Positions 16,713-25,001 of a stretch of 64,000 bases of DNA are shown here, piece after piece. Both the position numbers and the translations under genes were made by a program. The notes beneath the pieces were generated by a model that saw only the letters and a program-made list of their open reading frames with translations, did not search any database and was not told the origin of the DNA. This DNA is from Actinokineospora inagensis DSM 44258. Its GTDB lineage: Bacteria > Actinomycetota > Actinomycetes > Mycobacteriales > Pseudonocardiaceae. Numbering within the stretch: position 1 is the first letter of the stretch; each line of letters starts with the position of its first letter. The stretch is taken from the NCBI RefSeq assembly GCF_000482865.1, contig NZ_KI519519.1, forward strand, positions 81,652-145,651, in the 5' to 3' direction.

Positions 16713-17546
16713 ATGACCACACGGAGGCTGGCCGCGCTGGTCGGGGTGCTCGCCCTGATCGCGTACCTCGGCACGACCTCCACCATCAGCGCCTTCATCG
16801 CCCGCCTCAACAACACCGGCAACACCATCTCGTCGTCCGGGCCGTCGTGCCACTCGGTGCCGCTGGCGGACGGGGCCACGCGGCTCTACCCCCTGAACGA
16901 GTCGACGGGTCTGGTGGCTTACGACGAGAGTTCCAACCACGCGACCGGCACGTACCAGGGCGGTAGGCAGTCGCAGTCCCAGGTCGAGTACCCGTGCGTG
17001 CGGGAGCAGGACTGGTACGCGAACCTGGACCAGACGCACTGGGTGTCGACGCCGGGCACCTACAGCATCGCCCCGGGCAGCAGCACCAGCCAGGAAGCCT
17101 GGTTCAACTCGTACAACAACCAGGGCGTCATCTGCGGTTTCGGCAGCACCCAGACCGCCCAGTCGTCGACCAAGACGAACCTTCTCGCCCTCAACACCAG
17201 CGGCGACCTGCTGTTCCTGGTCCAGGGCGCGTCCACGACCTACGAACTGGTGAGCCCGTTCGCCTACAGCGACGGCGGCTGGCACAACGTCATCGCCGTG
17301 CACGACGCGTCGTACGGCATCAAGGTCTACCTCGACGGGGCGCTGCTGATGCAGCAGGCGGGCGCGCACCCCGCCGCCATGACCGGCTATTTCCGCATCG
17401 GGTACGAGAACACCAACGGCTTCACCAACGGGTTCGGCACCAACCAGTCGTTGGCGCACTGGTGGGGGAGCATGGCGTTCGTGTCGTTCTACCCGTTCGC
17501 GTTGTCGGCTTCGCAGGCCGCGCAGCACTACCAGGTGGGGGCGTAA
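16713..17546 (+). CDS. LamG-like surface protein, copy 2
   Basis: 277 residues, the same length as copy 1 when read from the ATG at 16713, which is why this start is preferred over the GTG at 16704 that overlaps the previous stop. Its signal and domain layout match copy 1 nearly residue for residue; differences concentrate in the exposed parts (for example ICGFGSTQTAQSSTKTNLLA against ISAFGSTQTGQSTNKTNLIT). Tandem duplication within one operon suggests paired or alternating subunits. The convergent ABC ATPase gene ends five bases downstream. Confidence 0.78.
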   Translation: MTTRRLAALVGVLALIAYLGTTSTISAFIARLNNTGNTISSSGPSCHSVPLADGATRLYPLNESTGLVAYDESSNHATGTYQGGRQSQSQVEYPCVREQDWYANLDQTHWVSTPGTYSIAPGSSTSQEAWFNSYNNQGVICGFGSTQTAQSSTKTNLLALNTSGDLLFLVQGASTTYELVSPFAYSDGGWHNVIAVHDASYGIKVYLDGALLMQQAGAHPAAMTGYFRIGYENTNGFTNGFGTNQSLAHWWGSMAFVSFYPFALSASQAAQHYQVGA

Positions 17547-17550
17547 GCGG

Positions 17551-19116
17551 TCAGGTCACGGGCGCGACCTCGCGGGTGCGGCGGCGCTGCTCGACGGGGT
17601 CGGGGATGGGGACGGCGGCTACCAGGCGGCGGGTGTAGTCGGCGGTGGGGGTGCGCAGGACCTCGTGGTGCGGGCCTTCCTCGACGACCTGGCCGCGGTG
17701 CAGGACGGTGACCCGGTGGGCCAGCGAGTCGACGACGGCGAGGTCGTGGCTGATGAACAGGCAGGCGAAGCCCAGGGTCCGTTGCAGTGACGTCAACAGC
17801 TCCAGAACAGCGGCCTGGACGGAGACGTCAAGGGCGCTGGTGGGTTCGTCGGCGATGAGCAGGCCGGGATTGAGCGCCAGGGCGCGGGCGATGCCGACGC
17901 GCTGGCGTTGGCCGCCGGAGAGCTCGCGGGGGCGGCGGCGGGCGTAGCCGCGTGGGAGTTGGACGGCGTCGAGGAGTTCGGCGACGCGGTTGTGGTAGGG
18001 CCGGCCGCGCAGGGTGCGGTGGATGCGCAGGGGTTCGCCGACGCAGTCTGAAATGGACATTCGCGGGTTCAGCGAGCCCGCGGGGTCTTGGAAGATGAAG
18101 CCGAGGCGGTCGCGAGAAGCTGACGGGTCGCCGCCGAGCAGGGAGACGGTTCCCGAGGCGGGGTGCAGCAAACCGGCCGCGACCTTGCCCAAAGTGGACT
18201 TACCGGACCCGGACTCCCCCACCAGGCCGACGACCTCGCCCTGGGCGATCCGCAAGTCTACCCCGTCCAGGGCAACGAAATCCTTGTACCGAACGACGAC
18301 CTGGTCCAGCCGGAGCGCGTCCACAGCGGACACTGGAGACGACGGCGTGCGGTGACCGAGACGGGGAACGGCGGCGAGGAGGGCCTGGGTATAGGCGCGA
18401 GTGGGGCGGGCGAAGAGGTCTTCGACCGGGGCCTGCTCGACCAAGATCCCCTGGTGCATGACGGCGACGCGGTCGGCAAGGTCGGCGACGACACCCATGT
18501 TGTGGGTGATGAGCAGGATCGCGGTACCGAGGCGGTCGCGAAGATCCCGCAGCAACGACAGGATCTCGGCCTGGACGGTCACGTCGAGCGCGGTGGTCGG
18601 CTCGTCGGCGATGATCAGGCGGGGGTTGTTGGCCAGGGCGAGCGCGATGACCACGCGTTGTTTCTGGCCGCCGGAGAGCTGGTGCGGGTAGTGGCGGACG
18701 CGGGTGCCGGGATCGGGGATGCCGACCAGGTCGAGCAGGCGGACGGCCTCCTGCCGCGCCTGGGTGCGGCTGAGCGAGCGGTGCGCGCGCAGAACGGCCG
18801 CGATCTGCCAGCCCACGGTGTGCACCGGGTTCAGGGCCGTCGCCGGTTCCTGGAAGACCATGGCGATCTGGCTGCCGCGCACCTCCAGCAGCGACTCCTC
18901 GTCGGCGCCGATCAGTTCCCGGTCGCCGAGCGTGGCGCTGCCGCCGACGGTGGCGGTGGGCGGCAGCAGGCCGAGCAGCGCGCGGGCGGTCACCGACTTG
19001 CCGGAGCCGGATTCCCCCACCAGCGCGAGGATCTCGCCCTCGACCACGGTGAAATCAATGCCCCGCACAGCTTCCGCGGCGCCGAAGGACACCCGCAGGT
19101 CCTTGACGGTCAACAC
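17551..19116 (-). CDS. Double ABC transporter ATPase (peptide/oligosaccharide type)
   Basis: 521 residues from the GTG at 19116, which has GGGAG at good spacing and lies beyond a hairpin; an in-frame GTG at 19188 would add a Pro-rich 24-residue leader running through that hairpin. Two complete nucleotide-binding domains are fused, each with Walker A (GESGSGKS), signature (LSGGQKQR, LSGGQRQR) and Walker B (LIIADEPTTALD, LLIADEPTSALD), as in DppD-DppF/OppD-OppF fusions. It powers the permeases encoded upstream in the same operon. Substrate choice comes from the binding protein, and the neighbouring sulfatases suggest a sulfated compound. Confidence 0.87.
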   Translation of the reverse strand: MLTVKDLRVSFGAAEAVRGIDFTVVEGEILALVGESGSGKSVTARALLGLLPPTATVGGSATLGDRELIGADEESLLEVRGSQIAMVFQEPATALNPVHTVGWQIAAVLRAHRSLSRTQARQEAVRLLDLVGIPDPGTRVRHYPHQLSGGQKQRVVIALALANNPRLIIADEPTTALDVTVQAEILSLLRDLRDRLGTAILLITHNMGVVADLADRVAVMHQGILVEQAPVEDLFARPTRAYTQALLAAVPRLGHRTPSSPVSAVDALRLDQVVVRYKDFVALDGVDLRIAQGEVVGLVGESGSGKSTLGKVAAGLLHPASGTVSLLGGDPSASRDRLGFIFQDPAGSLNPRMSISDCVGEPLRIHRTLRGRPYHNRVAELLDAVQLPRGYARRRPRELSGGQRQRVGIARALALNPGLLIADEPTSALDVSVQAAVLELLTSLQRTLGFACLFISHDLAVVDSLAHRVTVLHRGQVVEEGPHHEVLRTPTADYTRRLVAAVPIPDPVEQRRRTREVAPVT

Positions 19117-19139
19117 TGGGCCAGCTCCCGGAGAAGTAG

Positions 19140-19167
19140 GCGGGGCGGGCGGTGAGACCCGCCCCGC
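19140..19167 (-). terminator. GC-rich hairpin after the sulfatase gene
   Basis: Perfect 10-bp arms GCGGGGCGGG and CCCGCCCCGC with an 8-nt loop lie just after the sulfatase stop. There is no T tract, so it may be an attenuator or mRNA stabiliser rather than a full terminator, allowing lower expression of the ATPase downstream. Confidence 0.5.
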
Positions 19168-19174
19168 GTGATTA

Positions 19175-21469
19175 CTAGTCGTAGACACGTTCTGCCTCGG
19201 CCCAGAGCCGGGCGAGCAGGCTCGGGTCGTAGGGCGCCTGCTTGCCCGGCTCGTAGCGGACGTGGTGCAGCGTCCCGGTGAACGGCGCGGTCCCGGCGCG
19301 GGTGTGCAGGTCCCAGTCGACCGGGCCGCCGCGGTCGGCGCCGACGCTGATGCCGGTGAACGGGGCCATGCCGATCATCTGCGGGACCGGGCCCAGCTCG
19401 GTGGTGCCCGCCCCGGTGTCCAGGACCAGGTTGGCCTGGAAGTCCGGCAGCGCCGAGGACGCCAGTCGGATCTCCACCGGCCCAGCGGTCAGCGGGAGGG
19501 CGGCCGAGCGGTGTACGACGCCGTAGGCATTGTACGTCAGGTGAACCGATCCGTCCTCGATGTACACGCCGTACCCGCCGCCCTGGTCGCCGTGGGCGAA
19601 GAGGACGCCGTGGTCGCCGTCCCGGTAGTCCACTGAGGACACTACGACGAAGTCGCGGAACTGGATGAGCTGACCGGAACGGTACCGTTCCAGCAGCGGT
19701 GTGCCGGGGTACAACGTCACCGGGCGTTCCAGGCGCTCGTCGGACGGGCGGCGCAGGTCGGCGGCGGCGGTGTGGTCGGTCAGCGGGAACACCGTGTTGT
19801 GCCAGGCCGCGCGTTCCCAGTCGGCCGCCAGTTCGGCCAGCTTCTCCGGGTGCCGGGCGGCCACGTTGGTGGTCTCGGTCGGGTCGGTGGCGACGTGGTA
19901 GAGCTCCCACTCGCTGTCGTCGTACGGGGTTCCGGGGCGGTGCCGGGTGACGATCTTCCAGCCGTCCGCGTAGTAGCCGCGGTTGCCGCCGGTCTCGGTG
20001 TACTGCGTGACGTGCTCGCTCACCGCGTCGGCGTCGTGCAGCACGGGCACGGCGCTGACCCCGTCCTGCTCGGCGGCGGCGACACCGTGGCGCTCGGGCA
20101 GCCGGGGCACTCCCGCGAGGTCGAGCAGCGTCGGGGCCACGTCGGTGACGTACACGTACTGGTGCCGCAGTCCCGGTTCCAGGCCGGCGGGCCAGTGCAC
20201 GATGAACGGGGTCCGCACACCACCGGCGTAGGTGTCGAACTTGTAGAGCCGGAACGGGGTGTTCGACGCCTGCGCCCAGCCGCGCGGGTAGTGGATCGTG
20301 GTCTGCGGGCCGCCGAGCAGGTCGAGCTCGCGTTCGACGTCACGGTCCCAACTGGACGGTACGCCGGGGACGTGCACGAACTGGCTGAAGTAGCTGCGGG
20401 TGCCCTCCGGTCCGCCCTCGGCGGTGGCGCCGTTGTCCGAGGTGAACACGAGGATGGTGTTGTCCAGCTCGCCGTGGCGGCGCAGGGCCTCGACGATCCG
20501 GCCGACGCTTTGGTCCACATTGTCCAGTGCGGCCGCGTAGACCTCCATGTACCGGGCGAACAGCTCTTTCCGGTCGTCCGGCACCTCGGACCACGGCGGC
20601 ACGTCGCGGCCGGGTTCGCTGTTGCGCGGCGGCAGCGCGGTACCGGGCGGGAACAGGCCCTCGGCCAACTGCTTGGCGAACCGGCGTTCCCGGATGACGT
20701 CCCAGCCCTCGGCGTAGCGACCGCGGTAGCGTTGGAGGTCGGATTCCTTGGCGCCCAAGGGTCCGTGCATGGCGTGGTGGGCGTAGTAGAGGAAGAACGG
20801 CTTGTCCGGGTCGTTGGCCCGCAACGTGTCGATCATGCGGACGGCGCGGTCGGTCAGGTCGTCGGTGAGGTAGTAGCCGTCCGGGTAGTCACCGTCGTAG
20901 GGGCTGTTGTCCCAGACCAGGCGGTGCGGGTGGTGCAGGTTGGTCAGGCCCTCCAGGCTGCCGAAGTACCGGTCGAACCCGCGCTGCAGCGGCCACGACG
21001 ACCGGTCCGCCGCGTCGTGGCTCGCGGCGTCGCGGGTCAGGTGCCACTTGCCGACGGCGAAGGTCGCGTACCCGGCGGCGCGCAACGACTCGGCCAGCGA
21101 CGGCGCGTTGTCCGGGAGCTGGAACGAGTACGCGGGATAGCCCGGGTCCGCGTTGGCCGGGAAGGCGAAACCCGCGCGGTGCGGGTTGAGGCCGGTCAGC
21201 AGCGCCGCGCGCGACGGCGAGCACAGCGGGGTGGTGTGGTAGTTGGTCAGCCGGAGACCGCCCGCGGCGAGCGCGTCCAGGGTGGGGGTGGCGACCTCGC
21301 CGCCGAACGGGCCGATGTCGGCGTAGCCCAGGTCGTCCACCAGGATCACGACGACGTTGGGGCCGGTCGACCGCCGCTCGGCGGGCCAGCCGGGCCGGGA
21401 CTCGGCGAACACCCGGCCGACCCGGCCGGTGAAACCCTCGTACCCGCGGGCGTGTGGGGGGAGCGTCAT
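19175..21469 (-). CDS. Formylglycine-dependent sulfatase (arylsulfatase family)
   Basis: 764 residues. The catalytic signature LCSPSRAALLTG has C83 as the residue converted to formylglycine. Metal ligands include D45-D46 in VILVDDLGYAD and the later FTSDNGATAEGG. GKWHL and HAMHGPLG supply other active-site residues. The C-terminal part (from about 560) has extra beta-rich sequence (YGVYIEDGSVHLTYNAYGVV) seen in long arylsulfatases. No clear signal peptide is seen, so it may act in the cytoplasm on imported substrate. It lies between permease and ATPase genes of an ABC importer, implying uptake and desulfation in one unit. Confidence 0.88.
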   Translation of the reverse strand: MTLPPHARGYEGFTGRVGRVFAESRPGWPAERRSTGPNVVVILVDDLGYADIGPFGGEVATPTLDALAAGGLRLTNYHTTPLCSPSRAALLTGLNPHRAGFAFPANADPGYPAYSFQLPDNAPSLAESLRAAGYATFAVGKWHLTRDAASHDAADRSSWPLQRGFDRYFGSLEGLTNLHHPHRLVWDNSPYDGDYPDGYYLTDDLTDRAVRMIDTLRANDPDKPFFLYYAHHAMHGPLGAKESDLQRYRGRYAEGWDVIRERRFAKQLAEGLFPPGTALPPRNSEPGRDVPPWSEVPDDRKELFARYMEVYAAALDNVDQSVGRIVEALRRHGELDNTILVFTSDNGATAEGGPEGTRSYFSQFVHVPGVPSSWDRDVERELDLLGGPQTTIHYPRGWAQASNTPFRLYKFDTYAGGVRTPFIVHWPAGLEPGLRHQYVYVTDVAPTLLDLAGVPRLPERHGVAAAEQDGVSAVPVLHDADAVSEHVTQYTETGGNRGYYADGWKIVTRHRPGTPYDDSEWELYHVATDPTETTNVAARHPEKLAELAADWERAAWHNTVFPLTDHTAAADLRRPSDERLERPVTLYPGTPLLERYRSGQLIQFRDFVVVSSVDYRDGDHGVLFAHGDQGGGYGVYIEDGSVHLTYNAYGVVHRSAALPLTAGPVEIRLASSALPDFQANLVLDTGAGTTELGPVPQMIGMAPFTGISVGADRGGPVDWDLHTRAGTAPFTGTLHHVRYEPGKQAPYDPSLLARLWAEAERVYD

Positions 21470-21485
21470 GGTGTGGTCCTTCTTC

Positions 21486-22343
21486 TCAGGCGCCGCGTGC
21501 GGCGTTCGCGGCCTGGGCGATCAACTGGAACCCCAGCACGAGGACGGCCGTCACCGCCAGGGGGCCGATCGCGAACAACGGGTTGAGGTCGAGGTAGCGC
21601 AGTGAGGTGGTCAGCACCGCGCCCAGCGACGGTGACGGCGGCGTGACCCCGATGCCCAGCACGCTCATCGCGCCCTCGACGAACACGGCGACCGACATGG
21701 ACAGTGCCAACTGGACCAACACCGGCTCCAGCGAGTTCGGCAACACGTGTTGACGCAAGATGTGCGCCCTGCGCCCGCCGACCACCTCCGCCGCCGTCAC
21801 GTACTGCGACTCGCGCACCCGCAACACCGCCGCCCGGAGCAACCGCCCGAACACCGGGATCTCCACGCTGACCACCACGATCAGCACCGACCCGGTGCCC
21901 GGCCCGATGACGGCCGCCAGCCCGATGGCGAGGATGAGTTGCGGGAAGGCGAGCAACACGTCGAACAGCCGCTGCACCGCGACGTCGAGCACGGAGTTGA
22001 CGGTGGCCAGCGCCCCGATCGCGCACCCGATGAGCGCGCCGAGCGGGACGGCGGTGAGGCTGATCAGCAGGTCGACCCGGATGCCCGCGAGCAGCCGGGC
22101 GAGCACGTCCCGGTTGAGGTCGTCGGTGCCGAGCGGGTGGGTGGCGGACGGGCCGAGCAGGTTGGCGCCGGGGATCTGCTGGTAGGCGTCCCACTGCCAG
22201 AGCAGCGGGCCGACCAGGCCGAGCAGGACGACGACGCCGACCAGCACCAGGCCGACCAGGCCCTTGCCCCGCCGGAAAGTACGCGGCCGCTCGGGAACGG
22301 CGACCTCGACGGGCTCGACGGGCTCCTCCACGGCGGCGGTCAT
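21486..22343 (-). CDS. ABC transporter permease, DppC/OppC type
   Basis: 285 residues with a cytoplasmic N-terminal tail, about six membrane segments and the EAA-loop sequence QYVTAAEVVGGRRAHILRQHVLPNSLEP typical of DppC/OppC. LGTDDLNRDVLARLLAGIR is the characteristic motif after the first segment. It is 16 bp upstream of the sulfatase gene and 148 bp downstream of the DppB-type permease; the gap contains a dispersed repeat. Together with that permease it forms the membrane channel of the importer. Confidence 0.87.
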   Translation of the reverse strand: MTAAVEEPVEPVEVAVPERPRTFRRGKGLVGLVLVGVVVLLGLVGPLLWQWDAYQQIPGANLLGPSATHPLGTDDLNRDVLARLLAGIRVDLLISLTAVPLGALIGCAIGALATVNSVLDVAVQRLFDVLLAFPQLILAIGLAAVIGPGTGSVLIVVVSVEIPVFGRLLRAAVLRVRESQYVTAAEVVGGRRAHILRQHVLPNSLEPVLVQLALSMSVAVFVEGAMSVLGIGVTPPSPSLGAVLTTSLRYLDLNPLFAIGPLAVTAVLVLGFQLIAQAANAARGA

Positions 22344-22380
22344 GAGTCCGCCCCCGGGCGAAGATCGCGAACCGGGTTGA

Positions 22381-22450
22381 GCAGCCCCCGAATCGAGCCT
22401 ACTGGTGCCGACCGACGCGGAACGGGGGTCGACGGCGGGCTGTGCGCAAC
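22381..22450. repeat. Dispersed repeat between permease genes
   Basis: GCAGCCCCCGAATCGAGCCT at 22381-22400 matches the ends of the element at 3291-3634. The following bases up to about 22450 (including GTCGACGGCGGGCTGTGCGC) also resemble the interior of that element at 3340-3362. So about 70 bp are shared between two unrelated loci. It separates two permease genes of one operon. Confidence 0.5.
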
Positions 22451-22491
22451 TCGGGTGTTTGTGGATGGTTGGGATGGGCGATGCCTCAGCG

Positions 22492-23451
22492 TCATGACTG
22501 CGCCCCCAGTCTGATTCTCGGGTCCAGTGCGGCGTGGATGACGTCGGTCAGCAGTTGGACCAGCACGAACACCGTCACCGACAGCATCAGCAGCACCTGG
22601 ACCAGCGGGTAGTCCCGGCGGGTGATGCCCTGCTCGACGAGCAGTCCCAAGCCGGGCCAGGAGAAGATCGACTCGACCAGGACCGCGCCGCCGAGCAGGG
22701 CGCCGGTCTGCAGACCGAGCGTGGTGATGGCGACCGGCAGCGCGCCGCGCAGCGCGTGCCGGTAGACGACCGCGCGGCGGCGCACCCCGGCCGCCAGCAC
22801 CGTCGTCACGTAGTCCTGTCGCAGTTCGCCGCGCAGCGTCTCGGCGAGGAAGCCGGTGAGCACCCCGGCGACCGGCAGGGCGAGGCACACGGCGGGCAGG
22901 ACCAGGTACTGGGCGGTGATGTCGAGCCGGTCGACCATGCCCTTCGGGGGGATTCCGCCGGTGGGCAGCACCCGGAAGAACACGCCGAAGACGATGATCA
23001 AGACGACGCCGGTGACGAAGGTGGGCAGGGCGACGGCGGCCGTGTGGAAGGCCGTGAGCACCCGGTCCACCCAGCGGTTGCGGGTGGCCGCCCAGAGCGG
23101 GCCGAGGCCCAACGCGATCAGCACGGCGATGAGCAGTGCCGTCGCGGTGAGGACGACCGTGTTGCCCAGGCCGGTGCCGACCAGGTCGGCGATGTCGCCG
23201 CCGATCAGGTAGGAGCGGCCGAGGTCGCCGGTGAACAGGCCGCCGAGCCAGTGCAGGTACTGCGTCACCACGGGCAGGTCGAGACCGAGGTCGTGCCGGA
23301 TCGCGGCGATCGTCTCGGGGGTGGCGTCCGGGCCCGCCATCGCGGTCGCCGCGTCACCGGGGATGGCCCGCAGGACGAGGAAGATCAGCACGGACGAGAG
23401 CCACAGCACGACCAGTGCGGACGGGGCGCGGCGCAGCACGTAGCGGGTCAT
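22492..23451 (-). CDS. ABC transporter permease, DppB/OppB type
   Basis: 319 residues from the ATG at 23451, which overlaps the stop of the binding-protein gene as ATGA. DppB/OppB hallmarks: MTRYVLRRAPSALVVLWLSS, IPGDAATAMAG, a long periplasmic loop, six membrane segments, and the EAA loop RQDYVTTVLAAGVRRRAVVYRHALRGALP. It pairs with the DppC-type permease downstream. The extended reading upstream of this ATG is an arginine-rich shadow of the binding-protein gene. Confidence 0.87.
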   Translation of the reverse strand: MTRYVLRRAPSALVVLWLSSVLIFLVLRAIPGDAATAMAGPDATPETIAAIRHDLGLDLPVVTQYLHWLGGLFTGDLGRSYLIGGDIADLVGTGLGNTVVLTATALLIAVLIALGLGPLWAATRNRWVDRVLTAFHTAAVALPTFVTGVVLIIVFGVFFRVLPTGGIPPKGMVDRLDITAQYLVLPAVCLALPVAGVLTGFLAETLRGELRQDYVTTVLAAGVRRRAVVYRHALRGALPVAITTLGLQTGALLGGAVLVESIFSWPGLGLLVEQGITRRDYPLVQVLLMLSVTVFVLVQLLTDVIHAALDPRIRLGAQS

Positions 23452-25001
23452 GCCAGGTACGCCTTGCCGAAGTCCAGCTCGCGCCGCTTGTTCCAGGTGA
23501 CGCCGTGCAGGTTGTCGCGGTGCACGATCTGCTCGTAGGTCACGCCGATCTCGGCCAGGAAGGTCGCGTCGAGCAGTTGGTTCGAGAGCTCCTTGTAGGC
23601 GGCGGTCGCCTGCGGGCCGGTCGCGGTGCCCAACTGCCAGGCGTCCTCGGCGGCGGTGGTGTACGCGGGCGAGGTGAAGTGCGACGAGTTGCGGTGGGCG
23701 TTGAACGGGTAGGCGCTCACGGTCAGCGTGGCCGGGGAGAACTGGGCCCACGAGTGGCTGGTGGTCCACAGACCGGGGAACTGGGCGCCGATCAACTGCT
23801 TGACGAACTGGGTCGAGTCGACCGGGGTCAGCTTGACCGTGATGCCCGCCTCGGCGAGGTTGTTCTGGATGATCTGCGCGATCGCGGTGAACACCTGGTC
23901 GTTGCCGACGTAGCTCAGCGGGATCTCGGGGAGCTGCTTGTCCGCCAGCAACTGCTTGGCCTTGGCGACGTCGTGCCGGTAGCGGCTGTCCAGGTCCTGG
24001 TCGTACGCCGGGCTGGTCTTCGGCCAGGGCAGCGACACGGGGTAGCCCTGGTCGCGGAAGACCTCCGTGATGATCCGCTGCTTGTCCAGCGCGTAGGCGA
24101 TGGCCTGGCGCACGGTCGGGTCGTCGAGGCCCGGCGCGGTGACGTTGATGCCGACGTACGCCTGCAACTCGGCGCCCTCCAGCGACTCGACCTTGATGCC
24201 GGGCGCGCTCGACAGGGTCTGCGCGTCGCGGTAGCCGACACCCCGGGCGAGCTGGACCTGACCGGACTTGACCGCGGCCGCCAGCGACTGCACGTCCGGG
24301 ATGACCCGCACGTGCACGCCGTCGAGGTACGGCGCGCCGCCCCAGTAGTCGGTGTTGTGGGAGAAGGTCAGGTCGGTGTTGGGGCGCCACGAGTCGAACT
24401 TGAACGGGCCGGTGCCGACGAACTTCTTGCCGGTGCCGATGTCGGCGGCGGTCTCGGAGTCGATCAGCGGCACCGTGTCGAGCAGGTCGAACAGGTTGCT
24501 CACCGGGTGCGCCAGGTGCAGCACGACCTGGTCCGGCGCCGGGGTGTCGATGGTGCTGATCGTCTTCGCGGTGCTGGCGAGCTGGCCGTTCCACTTGGGA
24601 TCGGCGTAGCTGGTGAGCGAGAACTTGACGTCGGCTGAGGTCAGCGTGCGGCCGGTGTGGTACTTGACGTCCGTGCGCAGCTTGAGGGTGACGGTCTTGC
24701 CGCCGTCGGTCTGCTGCCACTCGGTCGCCACCCGCGGCTTCGGGTCCAGCGACTTGTTGTCGTAGCGGACAAGCGTGTCGTACACGAGTCCGACGACGGT
24801 GGTGATGGACACGTTGCTGTTGGTGAACAGGTTGGCGGGCACCAGGTCGAGGTTGACGCCGAGCTCGGCCACCCCACCCTGCTTCGGTGCCGCCGACGCG
24901 CCCGCGGAGCTGGTCTCCGCGTCCACAGCGGACTGGCAGGCGGTCGCGGCCACCAGCAGGAGCACTGCCGCGAGGGCCTTGAGCGTCTGACGTGCGTTCA
25001 T
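23448..25001 (-). CDS. Solute-binding lipoprotein, family 5 (peptide/oligosaccharide)
   Basis: 517 residues. A signal with a relaxed lipobox (LLLVAATAC, C22) anchors it to the membrane outer face. Family 5 features: the N-terminal VAELGVNLDLVPANLF, TEWQQTDGGKTVTLKLRTDVKYHT-type stretch, ADVKFSLTSYADPKW, GTGPFKFDSWRPN and VRQAIAYALDKQRI. Family members bind peptides, nickel, opines or oligosaccharides, so the ligand is not fixed by the family. Context (ROK regulator upstream, sulfatase downstream) suggests a sulfated sugar or other organosulfate. It is coupled on both sides by 4-bp overlaps. Confidence 0.87.
   Translation of the reverse strand: MNARQTLKALAAVLLLVAATACQSAVDAETSSAGASAAPKQGGVAELGVNLDLVPANLFTNSNVSITTVVGLVYDTLVRYDNKSLDPKPRVATEWQQTDGGKTVTLKLRTDVKYHTGRTLTSADVKFSLTSYADPKWNGQLASTAKTISTIDTPAPDQVVLHLAHPVSNLFDLLDTVPLIDSETAADIGTGKKFVGTGPFKFDSWRPNTDLTFSHNTDYWGGAPYLDGVHVRVIPDVQSLAAAVKSGQVQLARGVGYRDAQTLSSAPGIKVESLEGAELQAYVGINVTAPGLDDPTVRQAIAYALDKQRIITEVFRDQGYPVSLPWPKTSPAYDQDLDSRYRHDVAKAKQLLADKQLPEIPLSYVGNDQVFTAIAQIIQNNLAEAGITVKLTPVDSTQFVKQLIGAQFPGLWTTSHSWAQFSPATLTVSAYPFNAHRNSSHFTSPAYTTAAEDAWQLGTATGPQATAAYKELSNQLLDATFLAEIGVTYEQIVHRDNLHGVTWNKRRELDFGKAYLA

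Noticed and set aside
17551-19188. Longer start of the double ATPase at 19188
   Set aside because: It would translate through a perfect 10-bp-stem hairpin and overlap the sulfatase end; the GTG at 19116 has a better ribosome-binding site, though the longer form is not excluded.
22492-24720. 742-codon reading including the DppB-type permease
   Set aside because: Only the part after the ATG at 23451 is permease; the upstream part is an out-of-frame reading of the binding-protein gene.
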